This document shows positions 37,606 to 51,047 of a DNA stretch of 64,000 nt, piece after piece; the stretch's first letter is position 1, and each line of letters opens with the position of its first letter. The stretch is from Physcomitrium patens. Taxonomy: Eukaryota > Streptophyta > Bryopsida > Funariales > Funariaceae. Below the pieces are notes generated by a model, which was not told the origin of the DNA, did no database searches, and saw only the letters and a program-made list of their open reading frames with translations. Location of the stretch: positions 8,762,247-8,826,246 of the forward strand of contig NC_037257.1 in NCBI RefSeq assembly GCF_000002425.4, read 5' to 3'. The translations under genes and the position numbers were made by a program.

Positions 37606-40600
37606 CTAAGAAGATAAGACGGTTCCTGCATTTTCCTGCGCATCACTGACAGCGGCTTCGGCTTGGGGTGTAACAAGAGTCTGTGGCCGTTTCCATTTGT
37701 CATGGTTGAGAAGTACAGTGATAAGCGCTTCACACATTTGTGCTGCATCAGGCTCCAGAGGATCTTTACGTGCAGGTGAGTAGACCATCCATCCATGATC
37801 CAGCTTTTTCTCAGGCCTCACGACAATAGATCCAGGAACCTCTGCATCCTTTCTTGTCACAAGGCCATCGCTCTTTTCCCCATACCTGATTTCCAAATGA
37901 AGGGCACAGATTGCCATAGCAGCAGCCAGAGGAACGGCTACTGGAAGCTTAACACTAGCTACAGAGTCTACTTGGGCTATATGAGACATTGTAGCAACCC
38001 ACCCTGGAGAACGACTAGCCTCGGTGTGAAAACAGATGGTCGGAAGATCTATGGGGTAAGTGTACTTTGCCAAAAATTGGCGCCGCTTCTCGTACGTTAA
38101 ATCTTCTAGCGCTTGAATGTCACCCTGTAGCACGACAACTCAAAAACTTAGTATTCCATCTTCAGTGCTCATTGATGTTACTCCTACATAACCTCAGAAG
38201 GACGGATATGACATTGCTCAAATAAAGCTCAATGGTCTCATTCCTGAGAAAATATTGAAGTTAATTAAATGAACTTATTTATTAGTTTGAAATGAAAATC
38301 AAATTAAACTAAAAAGGCAAAGGTGTGCGTGTGTGCGTGTGTGCGTGCGTAATTCAAAGAGAAATTTCTAACTTTCTCATTGGAATGTAGACGCTAAATC
38401 CTGTAACCAGGAATATTACCAGAAAGTATCGTAGCAATACGAAACTTCCTTGAGCCATAGGAAAGATAATACCACTGGAGTTACAATATCTTCAGAAATG
38501 CTAAAGACTGTCAATGAACCATAAGCCTAGACGCACATGATTAGGTGAGAAAGGCAGAAAACAAAACCAACCCAAATACCTTAATAACTTTGGATATTAA
38601 CATTTCCATGATTCGTCGAGTCTCAAAATCCGCTATTTGACCTTCTCGCAAAATATCAGCAGCAACAGGACTTCCAGCATATGGACTCTGGATAAGCGCA
38701 AGCCCGACCACCTTATCTTTTAAATCATCCCAAAACATAGAGCAAGCAGCTGCTGCATCTACGCCTCCCTTTGAGTGACCTAATATCACTATTTTCTTTT
38801 TTGCTCCCCAGTAAAGCTCCTCTATGTGATCTTTGATCTCAGTGGCATTTTTCTCCACAGCAGCCTGTCAGGGCCAAGCTCTCCATGTTAAAGTTGTTTA
38901 TTGGTCACAAATACTGCAGCATTACACGCATGAAAGATATGGCCCTAAAGTCTGTCCACATTGTATTAAGTTCTTAGAAAGTATCAAAAGAATAAATCTG
39001 AAGATTCAGTCTGAACAGTAAAGCAACAAAGAGACCAATAAAATCGAATACCTCACTATGAATTTTTGCAATATGGCAATCCAAACCCAGCTTAGAGAAG
39101 TACTTCTTCGTGTCGACAAAATAGAGGGGCCCATGGTTGCTGAACAGACCTGCGTAGAAGAGGTTTTATCCCTGTTAATAGCATCCCCATTCAAACCAGA
39201 TGAATCTTTATTGAATAACACCTAGCCAATTCGCCCTCGATGTGGCAATATTTAAACCGTCAAGAACTGAAAGTGAATGGTTTCCAATTTTGGATGAGGC
39301 ACTTGGATCATGTTGAGAAAATTTCGACCTCTAACAAGGTGGATCAAACCGTTTCATAAAAGCTTTTAACACCACTAAGGACACGATTTCGACGTTGACA
39401 AGCATACCTGGTATCAGAAGATATGTCACCGTATTGGGTAATATGTGGACGCCATGGCTGTCAAGAAAATGTCTTGGGTCAGGAAAGTTTTCCAATAGCA
39501 AGAAAGCATACGTCGAATTCTCATTTACCTCAATATGAGACCAAACTAATGAAGACAACCAAGGGATATGAACAATAAATCAAGAAAGCCAATAGCAGAA
39601 GCAAGCAATAGGCTTCAAAGAAATATTGAATTAGTTTTAAAGCTAGTAAAGAAACATGTAAAAAGTGATCCACTGGTGACTGATATAGGTTGCAGACCTG
39701 ATTCTCTCTAGAGCTTCGAGGAATCCCGCAGTATCGTCCTCAACTGGTAACGAACCCGGTATTTTCTCAAGCCAGCCGATGTCGTCTGCAGAGCCTTTCA
39801 ATGTGGTTTGAACTCGAGTCACTAAGCTGAGGAAATAGGCCAAGGCAAGTGTGAAAATCGAAGTCAAATGCAGTTTGATCACCGTTGAACTGGCTAATTC
39901 CTTATGAAAACTTGGCTGGGAGATGAAATGCACTTATTACCATACACTCTCTTCCCTCAAATCTCACATTAGCAAAATTTAAACGACCACTAACAGCCAA
40001 TGATAATACGTCAAGAATCGACTCACCCATGCCAGGCAGCAGGAGGACCACTCAATATCTGTTGTCCCACTGCCATCATCGTTTTGCTAGTTGCCGCGAA
40101 GAAGGTCTGTGCCTGCTCAACCCCTAAGTTGCTTAAGAGACTGCTGCTCTCAGCGATTTCATCCTCAGACACTCTAGGAGTGGTAACTGCAACGTTAGGT
40201 GATTCAATGAAGTCTTGAAGCATCCTCTCATGATCATTGTTCAATCTGTCATAACTAGCATTTGAGAACGATGGTGACGGAGGGAGTGGAGCAACAGTTT
40301 CTTCTGCACATCAGAAGAACGTAACAGCACCTCCACACAATGAGCTAGAGCAGCGAGCACAAATATCAACATCAAAATAAAACCCATGTGAATAAAAAGT
40401 AGTCGATTAATCATGATAGATTTTCACGAATATCAAATTGAGTCATAGATTGTGTTTCCAGGGCTGAAGCAAAATGGAACTGCTCCACTGTACCATCTGG
40501 TATTAAAAGTCATCAGAATTGAAAGTGTATTAAATCTAGCTAGAAACCGGAAACAAGCTTAATATTGCCAACATGTCTACAATACAAGAAAAAAGCACAA

Positions 40601-40999
40601 GCTCACCCACAACTTTGGCAATCTGACGACCCAAATTGGACGCGGACTCAGCAAAACGCACTGCAGCTTCATTAATAACAGGAATACGTGGCAAGCACCA
40701 TGCATCTAATCTTAAACCTCTGCGAGGTGAGACCTGCATGAACAAAAGGAACACATAGAAGTCTCAGAGGAGTGCACAACTGTTTTGAAGCGCAAAACAT
40801 GACTTTGTACGCCTCATCAAGTAAAACAGCAGTTCCAACTAAGTCACCAAAGATTCAATAGCAAAGCTTTCTATCGAACCTCTGAATCATCAGGTTCAAA
40901 CTCCGGCTGTGAAGTAGAAGGCTGTAGATCATGAGCTCTCATATCCTCCATTTGTAAGATATGTTGCCCTAGTCCGGCATCTGCATCGAGAGAAGACAT
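37606..40999 (-). CDS. gene 2: plant alpha/beta hydrolase superfamily protein, 534 aa, eight exons
   Basis: Exons in coding order on the minus strand: 40999-40880, 40733-40607, 40303-40027, 39826-39698, 39457-39408, 39149-39052, 38864-38580, 38124-37606 (TAG). All seven introns (146-455 bp) are GT-AG and the phases fit exactly, giving 1605 nt. The N terminus MSSLDADAGLGQHILQ is followed by a conserved plant block (RRGLRLDAWCLPRIPVINEA) and a low-complexity linker. The hydrolase fold starts near residue 190 (KGSADDIGWLEKIPG). VTYLLIPGLFSNHGPLYF is the first core strand and loop. GHSKGG puts the nucleophile at S298. GEKSDGLVT (D448) and KKLDHGWMVYS (H472) supply the likely acid and base. The order matches unnamed plant alpha/beta hydrolases I recall; the substrate is unknown. 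No signal peptide or membrane span is visible, so it is probably soluble. A TTACCAG five bases before the ATG suggests a 5' UTR intron. It looks intact and under constraint, unlike its surroundings. Confidence 0.9.
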
Positions 41000-42350
41000 G
41001 GAATCTGGTAAGCAACCTAATTAGGTTTGTATGAGGCAGATACTGCTACTAGTAGTCCTTTCCGATCACAACAGAAGAAACTACACCCACAACCTCTTGG
41101 GAAAAGAAAAAAAAAGAAACAGAAAAAGAAAAAGAAAAACGTCGAGGCCACTCCGAGTCTTTTATTAATTAATAAAATCAAGAATTTCCTCAGTCTTCAC
41201 GGCCCAATGCAAAAATCAGATAGAGAATGGCGACACACCAGAATCTCTTCGTCGATGCACTCCAGAAAAAGTTCCGTAACTGGAACTCGAAGCCATTGAC
41301 AGGGGCAATAAGCAATCACGTCCACCTGATCAAGAAGGAAATAACACAAATAACGAAGAGTTACAAAATAGGGTTCAGATTACCGAAAATCCAATGTGAA
41401 TTTTAATCAAATAATCCATCCCGATCTTTTGCAATCCTCATAACACACTGGAGCTATCTTCCTCGAAAAATCCCAAGTCCATCAAACATAAAGCTGCTCC
41501 AAAGCACTTGCCCACACTGCACCTCCAGAAGAAAAAGAAAAAAAAGAAAAAAGAAAAGAAAAAAAGACATAAGACACAAGACGAAACCAATTCCAAAATG
41601 AACAAACAACCCACATGAACCCAAGCTTCAACGACAACAGAAACACTCCGATCGCCAACGGATCGCCTCAACCCACCGAAGTAACAGACATGGCGACAGG
41701 AAATTAAGGATTATCAACCAGGGATCACGAAACCCAACAGCGAGGGGGTAGAGCTCTGACACATACCGGAACATGAAAAGGCGCTGCGCTATCTGAGAAT
41801 AGCGTGGTTCCGCCAAATCCGACACTGCGACATACGATGGATTGATTCTCGCTAGGTCCGAAATAGATCCAACAGTGCTACCGCACGATGACACAGAGAA
41901 ATGCAGCACAGTGTGCGGGAATCCAAGAAAGAAAGAACGACAGAGAGACAGAGTAACAGGAAGAGCAATTAAAGAAAAGAAAAGCAAGAGAAAGCGACAC
42001 AGACACATATACACACATTTCCACACGGCGGCGAGGTGGATTCAATCCCCTACGCAACCTGCTACGAGTAGCATTCGTTGCTCCCGTGCTTCCTTCCTCC
42101 CCCCCCTCCTTCCCTCATGCGAATGGGTCCGCCCTCGCTCGCCCCCTCTCCCTCGCCATCGCCATCGCCATAGCCACCCCTGCCTCGTAAACCTCGCTCC
42201 ACATCCCCCCCCCCCCCCCCGGGATTCGTCCCTTACTATTGGTGACTTCGTGACCTGGCTACGTGGCACTGTCCGTCGCGGCGTGAACAAGGGTATTTTC
42301 CGTCGAGGAATCCTTCATCCCCTCCCCCCCCTCCTCATTATAATACATAT
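41000..42350 (-). promoter_or_regulatory. 5' UTR and promoter region of gene 2
   Basis: A GC-richer block with CT-rich tracts on the minus strand (41098-41140, 41527-41566), then a CpG-rich part (41620-42340) with a 16-base C run (42205-42220). Position and composition fit a promoter with a 5' UTR intron. Transcription start and the upstream UTR exon are not fixed. ORFs here (41842, 41628, 42042) overlap each other on both strands and show no family motif, so I do not call them. Confidence 0.45.
42205..42220. repeat. 16-base C run
   Basis: Uninterrupted C (G on the minus strand) followed by GGG, within the gene 2 upstream block. It sits among other C-rich stretches (42103-42110, 42320-42330). 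Confidence 0.9.
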
Positions 42351-44189
42351 TAATATATATATATATATATAAATTAGTGGAAACCTGTGTTGTTGACCAC
42401 AAAAAAATATTGTAAAATATGTGTTGTAAATAAGTCTTTTGTTTGGAGCTTCATGTGACTTGAAACTCCATGGTGAATGTTGTTCTATGCCATTCTAAGT
42501 TGTGGTGCTTCCAAGCTCCATGCCTAGTGATTTTGTAGTGTTACTCTAGGCAATCTGCAACAACATACACATTTTGATCTCTTGTTGATCAAAAGATGAG
42601 TTATTGCTTCACTTTTATTACACTTTTAATGAAAACAATGAAATATGCAACCAATATGAGATGGTTTTTGTCTACTCTAGTTTATCCCATTGATTTACCC
42701 CCAGAAGTTATTTCATATAAGAGATATGTATATTTGTATATTGTAGATTTGATTAATTAATGTACGAATATGAATTTCATCCCTCACCCCATAAGCTTAT
42801 TAATGCCATTAGTTACTGGATTTTATATATATACTTCAAAATTATCTACTTGATAACTATATTTTGGTTCCCTTGTGGAGTCTTCATTAGAGAACTCTGG
42901 GAACATAATGGATATGGATTGCTTAGTCATGGATTGATGTTTGTTACTACATGTTTGAAACTCATCCACATGTTTTCATTCATTCATTCATTCAATCAAT
43001 TGTTTGAATAGATGGATAGAATTCCTTCCACGAAGTTTGAAATTACACACAATTGAAATACTTGTTGTACTTGTTTTTCTTTAATTTAGATGCTCTTTTA
43101 TCTGAATTTAATATTTCTCTTAGATATATGTATTTTTAAATTATTCATAGATGGCCCCAACTAATCATTTATTTCTATAATTCATAATTGCCATCAAATT
43201 TTTTTATTTTGTATATGTATGTATACATGCATGTAGGAATGTATGATTTATGCATATACTTATATCAATTTTTGAATCATGTATTTTGAATGCATACATA
43301 CATACATGGATGTATGTTTTGTACATATACTTATGTCAAGGTATTTGTTTTAAAAATACCATTTTATGATAAATTTGAAGATACTTTGTTTTTACTTTAA
43401 TCTGCACAAATTCATGAGAAAAATAATTATTGTGTCTATATTACAATTATATTTATTATTCTTCTTTTTTTAATTGTGCAGTTTGAATTGATAGGTTTGT
43501 AAGTTTTTTATATGTTGCCAGTTGAAACCAAGCATCAAAAATTAAAAGTAACCAAGTTTGTGTCCGTTCAGCATTTTTTTCATTTGTCTCTCATTCACTT
43601 ACTTATAATTTATTTTTTATTTTTTATTTTTTTATCTTTTAAAATAGTTAGTATAGGGATGATATTAGATTTCGAGATATATCAGTCTATTGATATGTTC
43701 GCATAGTATGTGGATAATTGATTTATATTTTAAAATAAAAAGAATGAAATATAGAACATCTTCATAAAATAATAAGTAGTAGATGCTATAACATTAAAAA
43801 TATATATAAATTGCAAAGTACTACAATAGCTGTACATATAATAGACATGATAATAGAAACGAAAACTCGAAAAGAAAAGACAAACTGGTGTTATAAAAAC
43901 AATAGTAGCAGGAAACTATATAAAAATTGCAACAAAAGTGGACGTTATAATTTTGATGCTTGCAGAACATTAACATGTAGATTCACACAGAACAAAACAA
44001 AACGAAAGGAAAAAAATAGATGAGTCCAAGTGTGAAATCAAAAAATCATTTGAACATCAAATTATTAGTTTGCAACATCACTAATTTAATGAACCTCAAA
44101 TATTGACAATAATTGTGTTGTTATGGTCACTCGGGAAACAATCATTGTCTCTGTTTGTTGTGCAATAAATAACTAAATAAATAAATAAG

Positions 44190-44190
44190 A

Positions 44191-44235
<45 letters not shown>
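44190..44235. repeat. (AC)n(AT)n compound microsatellite
   Basis: Roughly twelve AC units pass directly into about ten AT units. Confidence 0.9.
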
Positions 44236-45093
44236 AGAGTTGACAGTGCCCAATCAAACGTTAGCACAAGACATCACTTGGAAAGAGAGGGTGATGGGCC
44301 ATAAAGAGACTTAGCAATATACAACAATATTTTTTATAATGCAAAAGTGTCACCAACAAGGTCTTTCATGTAAGAGTGATTTTGGACACTTTAATTACTT
44401 CCTTTCAACACCAATAATGTCCACATGTAATCTAACAAACTCATTTCAATTCTATTTTCCTTAAATTGTTTTGTCTTCCCCATATCTGAATAGGAAGTGT
44501 AAGTACATCATGAAATCAATGGCACACAGATTTGTTTTGTATGGAGTGAGAATTGACTTAGTTCATCATGAAATAATAAATTCTGTTTCTGCTTAGCTCA
44601 ATTCTTACTTCAAAAGAAGTACAGAATTATTGTTTGCATCTTACCAGGGGAATGATATTTAGTCATTACAAAGACTTGAAATTGATCAACAAGTGTTAGT
44701 ATTGGATACCCACTTGCTTCAAAAGTAAAACAAAATTCCCATTGCATTAATCATTATAGCAATGGATTGGATAAAAGAAGAATTTCCAAATTTGTTACAA
44801 AAAAAAGTAAAAGATGGTTGTTAGAAATTATAACAACTTTAGTTCAAGTAGAAGTTTAATCACTGAAGTGCTATTGAAATATTGTTTCAAAAAAATTCTT
44901 AGAGTTTTAATTGTGTCATTTATCCAAGGTAATAAGGCTTAAATTTGTTCAAAACCTTTTCTAAGGGAAAAACAAATCTTCAAAAGGAAAGACAAAAAGA
45001 TAGAAATAATTAATTTTAAGTAAATAATAGTGAACTAAATATTCGTTTTAAAGTGATTAGAATAATTATAACTAAACCTAGTTGAATCCAAGC

Positions 45094-45144
<51 letters not shown>
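45094..45144. repeat. (TA)n(GA)n compound microsatellite
   Basis: TA units (45094-45113) continue as GA units to 45144. An apparent ORF running through it (Tyr-Ile then Arg-Glu repeats) is an artefact. Confidence 0.9.
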
Positions 45145-45148
<4 letters not shown>

Positions 45149-47660
45149 TGCTAATGCCAACATATTTTTTGCTTTTGCCACCACAATCTACTATCCAATC
45201 AACATATTTCTTTACTTTTTTTATTTTGATAAAAAAAGATTGGTCAATATTTTCAATAATTTTTCTTTTTTTTCAAACTGTATAGAATAATTAATTATAA
45301 AATAAAATAAAAAACTATATATTGAGTGGCTGGTAGTAGTAATAGCAAAAATTATATAATAATTTATAATAAGTTGTAATAATTTGTTATAATTTTAGAT
45401 CTTAAAATTATTTAAAGATAAAATCTTATCTATATGTGTATGTTGAATTGATATAACTAATACATAAAGAAATTATAAAGTCCACTTGTATAATTACTAT
45501 AAATTTTATCAAACTTATATTCTCTCTTATATGAGCTAAATAACCGTATTTTTATTTAAATTTTTTAATTCATTGTGACTTGTAAAATTCATAACTATTA
45601 AAATAAATTTGATGAACAAATATTGTTAGTATATGCATTTTTCACGTTCTTATTCATATTTTACAACAACCCATTGTAAACATTATTATAATTAATAACT
45701 TTTACAAAATATATAAATAATTAAAAAAAACTTTTTTATTTAATTTTATAATTATGTTCTTTATTTGAATGTTCTATACCAATTTTACAAATTAAATAAA
45801 GAAAAAATAATATTAAAATATAATAAAAAAGTAATTAGATAGAAATAAAAAAAATTAAGGATTGTTATAATTGGCAATAACTTTGTACCATAAGATAATA
45901 TAACTATATTTGGAAAATATAAAATTTTCCCCTTTTTCTTGTTATTTAAATTTTGTGCACAAGTAATATATATATATATATATATATATAAATTAACCTA
46001 TTACAAATTTAGAAGACTTTAAGTACATTTGTAGGTGGTCTTGAAATTAAAAATACATTTTTGTTTTTTCAAACGGTTGTTAGGGTTTTTAGAAATTGTT
46101 TTATAAATTTTTTATTTATTTTTTATTGCCATTAATCCTTAAGGTAGCTTAAATGAGTCATGCAATGGTGTCACTGTTGTTAAGATTTTGCTATTGATTC
46201 CAGTTGCATAATTAAAAGTTGATGGGATAGATGTGTCTATATAAAAGTATTTCTTTACATTATATTTATGGCTAATACAAATAATGGATAGTTGTAATTT
46301 TGTTGCCTCCACACCACAGAAAAAAAACCCCTTGTCCTATTACACAAAGCATTTGAATCACGACAATTGACTAAATATAGAGTTGGAACTCAACTAAGTG
46401 CAATTGTGTAAGACATTTAATCTTTTGCTTGGCATGATTTTAATCACTATAGTTTTATTTCATCTTTTTTTGTTTATAAGTTGATTTTATTAAACCAAAA
46501 TATGAGAATAAAAGCAGTGGCACTGTATGTATGAGATGAATATAAATAAAACTCAATTATTTTAGAAACTAATTTTATGCATGTATGGTATTTGTATGGT
46601 TGGCAGTGTATAAAAATAATTAATTTAAGTAAATATCTTAGAAATAATTCAACCTATAACACAACAATCTACTTCATTAGTCGTTTACAAATTTTAAACA
46701 CAATCATACATAAAACAAAAATTGATATTTATTACAAATACAATAGAGAAATTTTACGTAATTTTTTTTAATATAACAAATAATTAGAATAATAGCAAAT
46801 AAGTAAGTCATATGACAGATAAGAAACCTAATTTAAATAGAATTATATTGGTATTAGCCATATAATTGTTTTACAAACAAAAATCAGCAATGAAAAATAA
46901 TAAAGTTAAATCTATTTTAAGAATATTTGATTAAGAATATTACTATTTTTTGAAAGATAATAATCAGTGTAAGTTGTTCTAATAAATATATTTACATTGT
47001 AAATTTGAGGTTGTGTCGAAGTATACTTAACTCTTCAAAGCACCATCTTAGTAATGAAATTTTTAGTAAGCAACTTGATGGATATTCAGATCTTAGTAAA
47101 AGTAAAGTACTTTTTAGGGGAAACACAAGTAAAATTACAAAGATAATTAATACCAAGATTTTCTATAGTCAACTAAATTCTGGAGTTGTTTCAGTACCTT
47201 CACTATTTACACCTTATATTTAAGCTTTAACACTATTTTATTTCTGTACAAAAAATAAATTGTGTATTAAAGTCATTGATAAAGAAAAATAGTTCTGTTT
47301 TTTGTTTTTAGATTAATATTTATAAATTAATATAGTACAAGAAGCTATCTCTATATGGTTGAATTTGAATGTTTATCACATCTTTACTTAAACAATTACT
47401 GGACAAAAAAGGATATGAATTTAGAAAATAAACTAAAGTTTTCCTACAACAAGTGATTATGAAAACTATTTTTACATATGTGAAAACATGTTTTTGTGTC
47501 AAACAATCATAAACATTCTTTTCAGATCTCTTAAAAGTGAAAAATAAGTTTCATCCCATGTTAATGGTCATCATGAGCAAGAAATTTATAATTAAAATAA
47601 AAATGAGAGTTTCTTATACAAGTTTTATAAGTTAGTTTTTAAATATTTAATAGTAGTGTG

Positions 47661-47693
<33 letters not shown>

Positions 47694-50093
47694 CAACATT
47701 GGATAGGCTTAATCATGAGTTTGAATATTCATTTTTATTTTTTTATTCTGGTTAATTTTGTACATGCATACTAAATATGCAAGTTGTATTTTTATTTTTG
47801 TAATACATAGTTTTTTATTTTATTTTTTCACAGAAAATAATTTTGAAATTCTCAGTAATTACAAAGACCAATCATATCATGTCAGTTTAACATAAAAACA
47901 TCAGCATTTTAAGTTACTCATAGAACTTAATCATTAATAAATAAATGATACTAAATTTAGTTGTTATTTATGTTACTTTGTATTTATTAGGCTTCACTTA
48001 AATTAAACAACTAGAAAAATAGAAAAATAGCTGTAAATCAAAATATATTAAACTATAAAACATCATAGTAAATTGGTAGAAGAAATATTATAAGAGACAT
48101 GAAATACTTTTTAAAAAAAATAAAAAATAAAAAATTGTGTAGTTTTATCATTATAAATTCGTTTAGAATCTACCAAAACATAGTTAAAAATATTATGACA
48201 ATTTCTCGAAATCCTAGTCTAAATATTTTCAATTTACCATTTAAAAGTACAAAAGATGAAACAATAACTAGACCTTGGTCCTATGGCTGAAACCATTGTG
48301 CATTTCAAAAATACAATAAAATGAAGAATCTAAATAAAGACTATAAATTACACTGGAAAATAAGATATTCAATTTTCTCTTTACTGATATTTTAGTATTC
48401 TCTTATCCTGTTTGAAATAGGTCCCTTTTAATTACAAGAAGAATATACACAAATGATAAAAAAACAAATTGGAAAGTAAATATAGAAGGTTGATGTATAC
48501 AGTTCCAACTACATGGTGGTGAATGATTTATAACATCAACAATTCAGATTCTACATGAACAATAGAAGAGTTAAAAGATTTGATTCAAAGTACTACAGTT
48601 CTTTATATTATCAATACAAGTTACGATCATACAAGAACATGCACTTTAAGCAATGAATGTTTGATGCTTCTACAAATTCAATTATCTGATTAGAAATAAC
48701 ATTTAACTTAAAAGAAAAACGAAAAAAACCCCCAAAAAACTTCCTCAAGCCTGAAACAAATTCAAAAGATGAATTCTATGAAAAAAACTGTTCTAATTGT
48801 GTTCAGATTTGTATGGAAGGGCTATAATGTGGCACAAGGATGGAGTGCAAGTGGGCCATGGGAGTGGTACAAAGAAGGTCCCAAAATCTAAGCTATTAAA
48901 AGGATTGGTACAATTGTGAAAGACTCCATCAAATCAAGTCTTTACAAGTTGGCAAATATACCTAGAATTCAATCTACTTCATGATCCTTTTGTTTTATTA
49001 ATTTTTCAAATTTTATGTAATATATTTGGAAAAATTATCAACTTCAGTATTGACATTTGAGTGTAAGTTTGTGACATTCATATTATTTGGTGGACAATGT
49101 GTAGATTTCTAAATATTATTAATGGTCAAGACATGAAATGTGTGCTTCGTAAAGTAATTTTCGATGTGATTTTCATTTCACTTATGATTGGGAAAAATGT
49201 AAGGATGCACACACACACACAAAAAAAAAAACCAAAAACCAAAAACAAAAAAACAAAACAAAATTGAATCTATCATTCTATAAAAACTTATGAGAATTTT
49301 TTGCAAGTATTATCAATCAAATTAAATTTTTTTAAACATTAATACAAAAATATATAATATTATGCATTAAGAAAGTACTCATATATATGTACAATTATTT
49401 TTTCATACAAGCATAGTGAACACATAGATACAATGGAATGTTTTCATCAACAAAATCAAAGATTTTAAAATTTACATATTTTTATATTATAAAATATATT
49501 TACAATTGATGAAATGGTAATAATAATAAGCTTTTTAAAACTTTTCAAAGATGAACTTTATAAATGCAACAATATTTGTAGAGTTGTGCCAAAATCTAAA
49601 AATAAATAATATACTATCAATTAAACATAGCATAATTTCTTTAAATATGCTATATGAATTAGATTAACTTTAGAGAAAAATAGAAATAGAAATAGAAAGC
49701 TATACAAGAGATATATCTTCATGTATAAAACAAATTAGGCTTAAATGTTACAAAATAATCATGTATTTACTATTAGAAAGGATTTTAATTTTTAATTTTT
49801 AAAATTTAAGATATGACATAAATTTAATGAATATATATATAATTTATTAGAAAATTAATAGTAAATAAAATAATTTTAATATTTATCTTTAGAATTCTTA
49901 GAACTAAAATTTGTATTTTCATAAATGTCAATTTGATATTATGACATAATAATTTTATATTAGATGATACAATAGAAAATTTGCTTCATTACTTATAAAT
50001 ATTGCATGATTTTACATTGTTATACAAGATCATCTTTAGGATAGTCATCTCAAGATTTATATCTTCATGTATATATATATATATATATATATA

Positions 50094-50280
50094 TAAGAAT
50101 GTTAAATAGATTTAAAATTTTACTAAATTTATCTACTTATAATGAAGAATATGGTAATCATGATGAATGTAGTTGGTTTTCATTAGTTTTAGATCCAATG
50201 GTATAGAAATAATTCTAGAATTTTTTTTCATGATGGTTAAAAATGGATGGATCAATTTATATTTATTATTCTTCTATACA
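50094..50280 (+). mobile_element. degraded MITE copy
   Basis: Starts AGAATGTTAAATAGATTTA and follows the internal sequence of the MITE at 50789 (TAATGAAGAATATGGTAATCATGATGAATG and TTTTTTTTCATGATGGTT...GATGGATCAATT). Its right terminal repeat is eroded. Confidence 0.5.
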
Positions 50281-50779
50281 CATATATACATATAAATCTA
50301 TATAATAAGGAAGCTTAGTTATAAGACAAACACATTAAGAAGTCTTTTCATTAGCCAAAATTAATCCAAAATCAAAGGAATTGTGAATTAACAAAAAAAA
50401 CCTCAAGTTTACTATCTATAAATAGATTTGTGCCCAAAAATAGGAATATCAGCTAGTAAATTATAAATATAATATCAATACAAAAACACAACCACTAATA
50501 TTGAGCCTCTAATACTATATATATGACTTTGTACATTATTGGATGCTTTTGTAATAATCTATAGAACTAAAAAAAATGGAACGGACTTTTTCTACAATAG
50601 TTTTATTAAGATTTGGTTATATTTTCTATCAAAAACTAATAAAAAAATCTTCATGGAATACAATAATTTATGAATTAAATAAATTAGTTTTATAAAAATT
50701 TCTAATAATTTTGGAGTCTTAGTTTCTTTCAAATAAGATTAATACAACATTCTTGTATTGTTAGATATATGGGTGCCAA

Positions 50780-50987
50780 TAAAATAAGGATAATGTTAAA
50801 TAGATCTATGTTTTTAGTAAATAGATCCACCCTTAATAAAGAATATAATAATCATAATGAATGTCATTGGTTTTTATTGCTTGTAGCATTAGTAGTAGAA
50901 AAAAAAAATTAAATGTTATTTTCTTTTTTATGATAGATTGATCAATTAGGTAAAACTTGGATCTATTTAACACTCTTCTAAAATAAG
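50780..50987 (+). mobile_element. MITE with 9-bp target duplication (190 bp)
   Basis: Element 50789-50978 has terminal inverted repeats GATAATGTTAAATAGATC and, at the right end reversed, GAAGAGTGTTAAATAGATC. It is flanked on both sides by TAAAATAAG (50780-50788 and 50979-50987). A 9-bp target duplication and the short non-coding body fit a Mutator-type MITE. An hAT origin (8 bp) is less likely but possible because the ends are A+T-rich. Confidence 0.7.
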
Positions 50988-51007
50988 TACCTCATATTTT
51001 TTTAACA

Positions 51008-51009
<2 letters not shown>

Positions 51010-51043
<34 letters not shown>
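51010..51043. repeat. (TA)n microsatellite
   Basis: About 34 bp of TA dinucleotides. Confidence 0.9.

Positions 51044-51047
<4 letters not shown>

Larger units (their letters stand above)
42351..50070. other. A+T desert, no gene seen
   Basis: Stops in all frames. ORFs of 60-83 codons here are A+T-driven and lack motifs. Prominent repeats are (AC)n(AT)n at 44190-44235, (TA)n(GA)n at 45094-45144, and (TA)n at 45968-45991 and 47668-47692. Some stretches (44240-44720, 48780-48960) are slightly more complex but show nothing recognisable. Confidence 0.5.

Noticed and set aside
41027-41299. 90-codon ORF with a Lys-rich centre
   Set aside because: The Lys stretch comes from an A-rich tract that is a CT-rich tract in the gene 2 upstream region. 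It is unlikely to be coding.
41628-42372. ORFs on both strands (132 and 176 codons) upstream of gene 2
   Set aside because: They overlap each other, are low-complexity and basic or Cys-rich, and lie in the compositional island of the gene 2 promoter. No family motif.
49200-49265. Short CA and A-rich repeats suspected to be a CRISPR-like array
   Set aside because: Simple low-complexity DNA in a eukaryotic genome with no regular repeat-spacer pattern.
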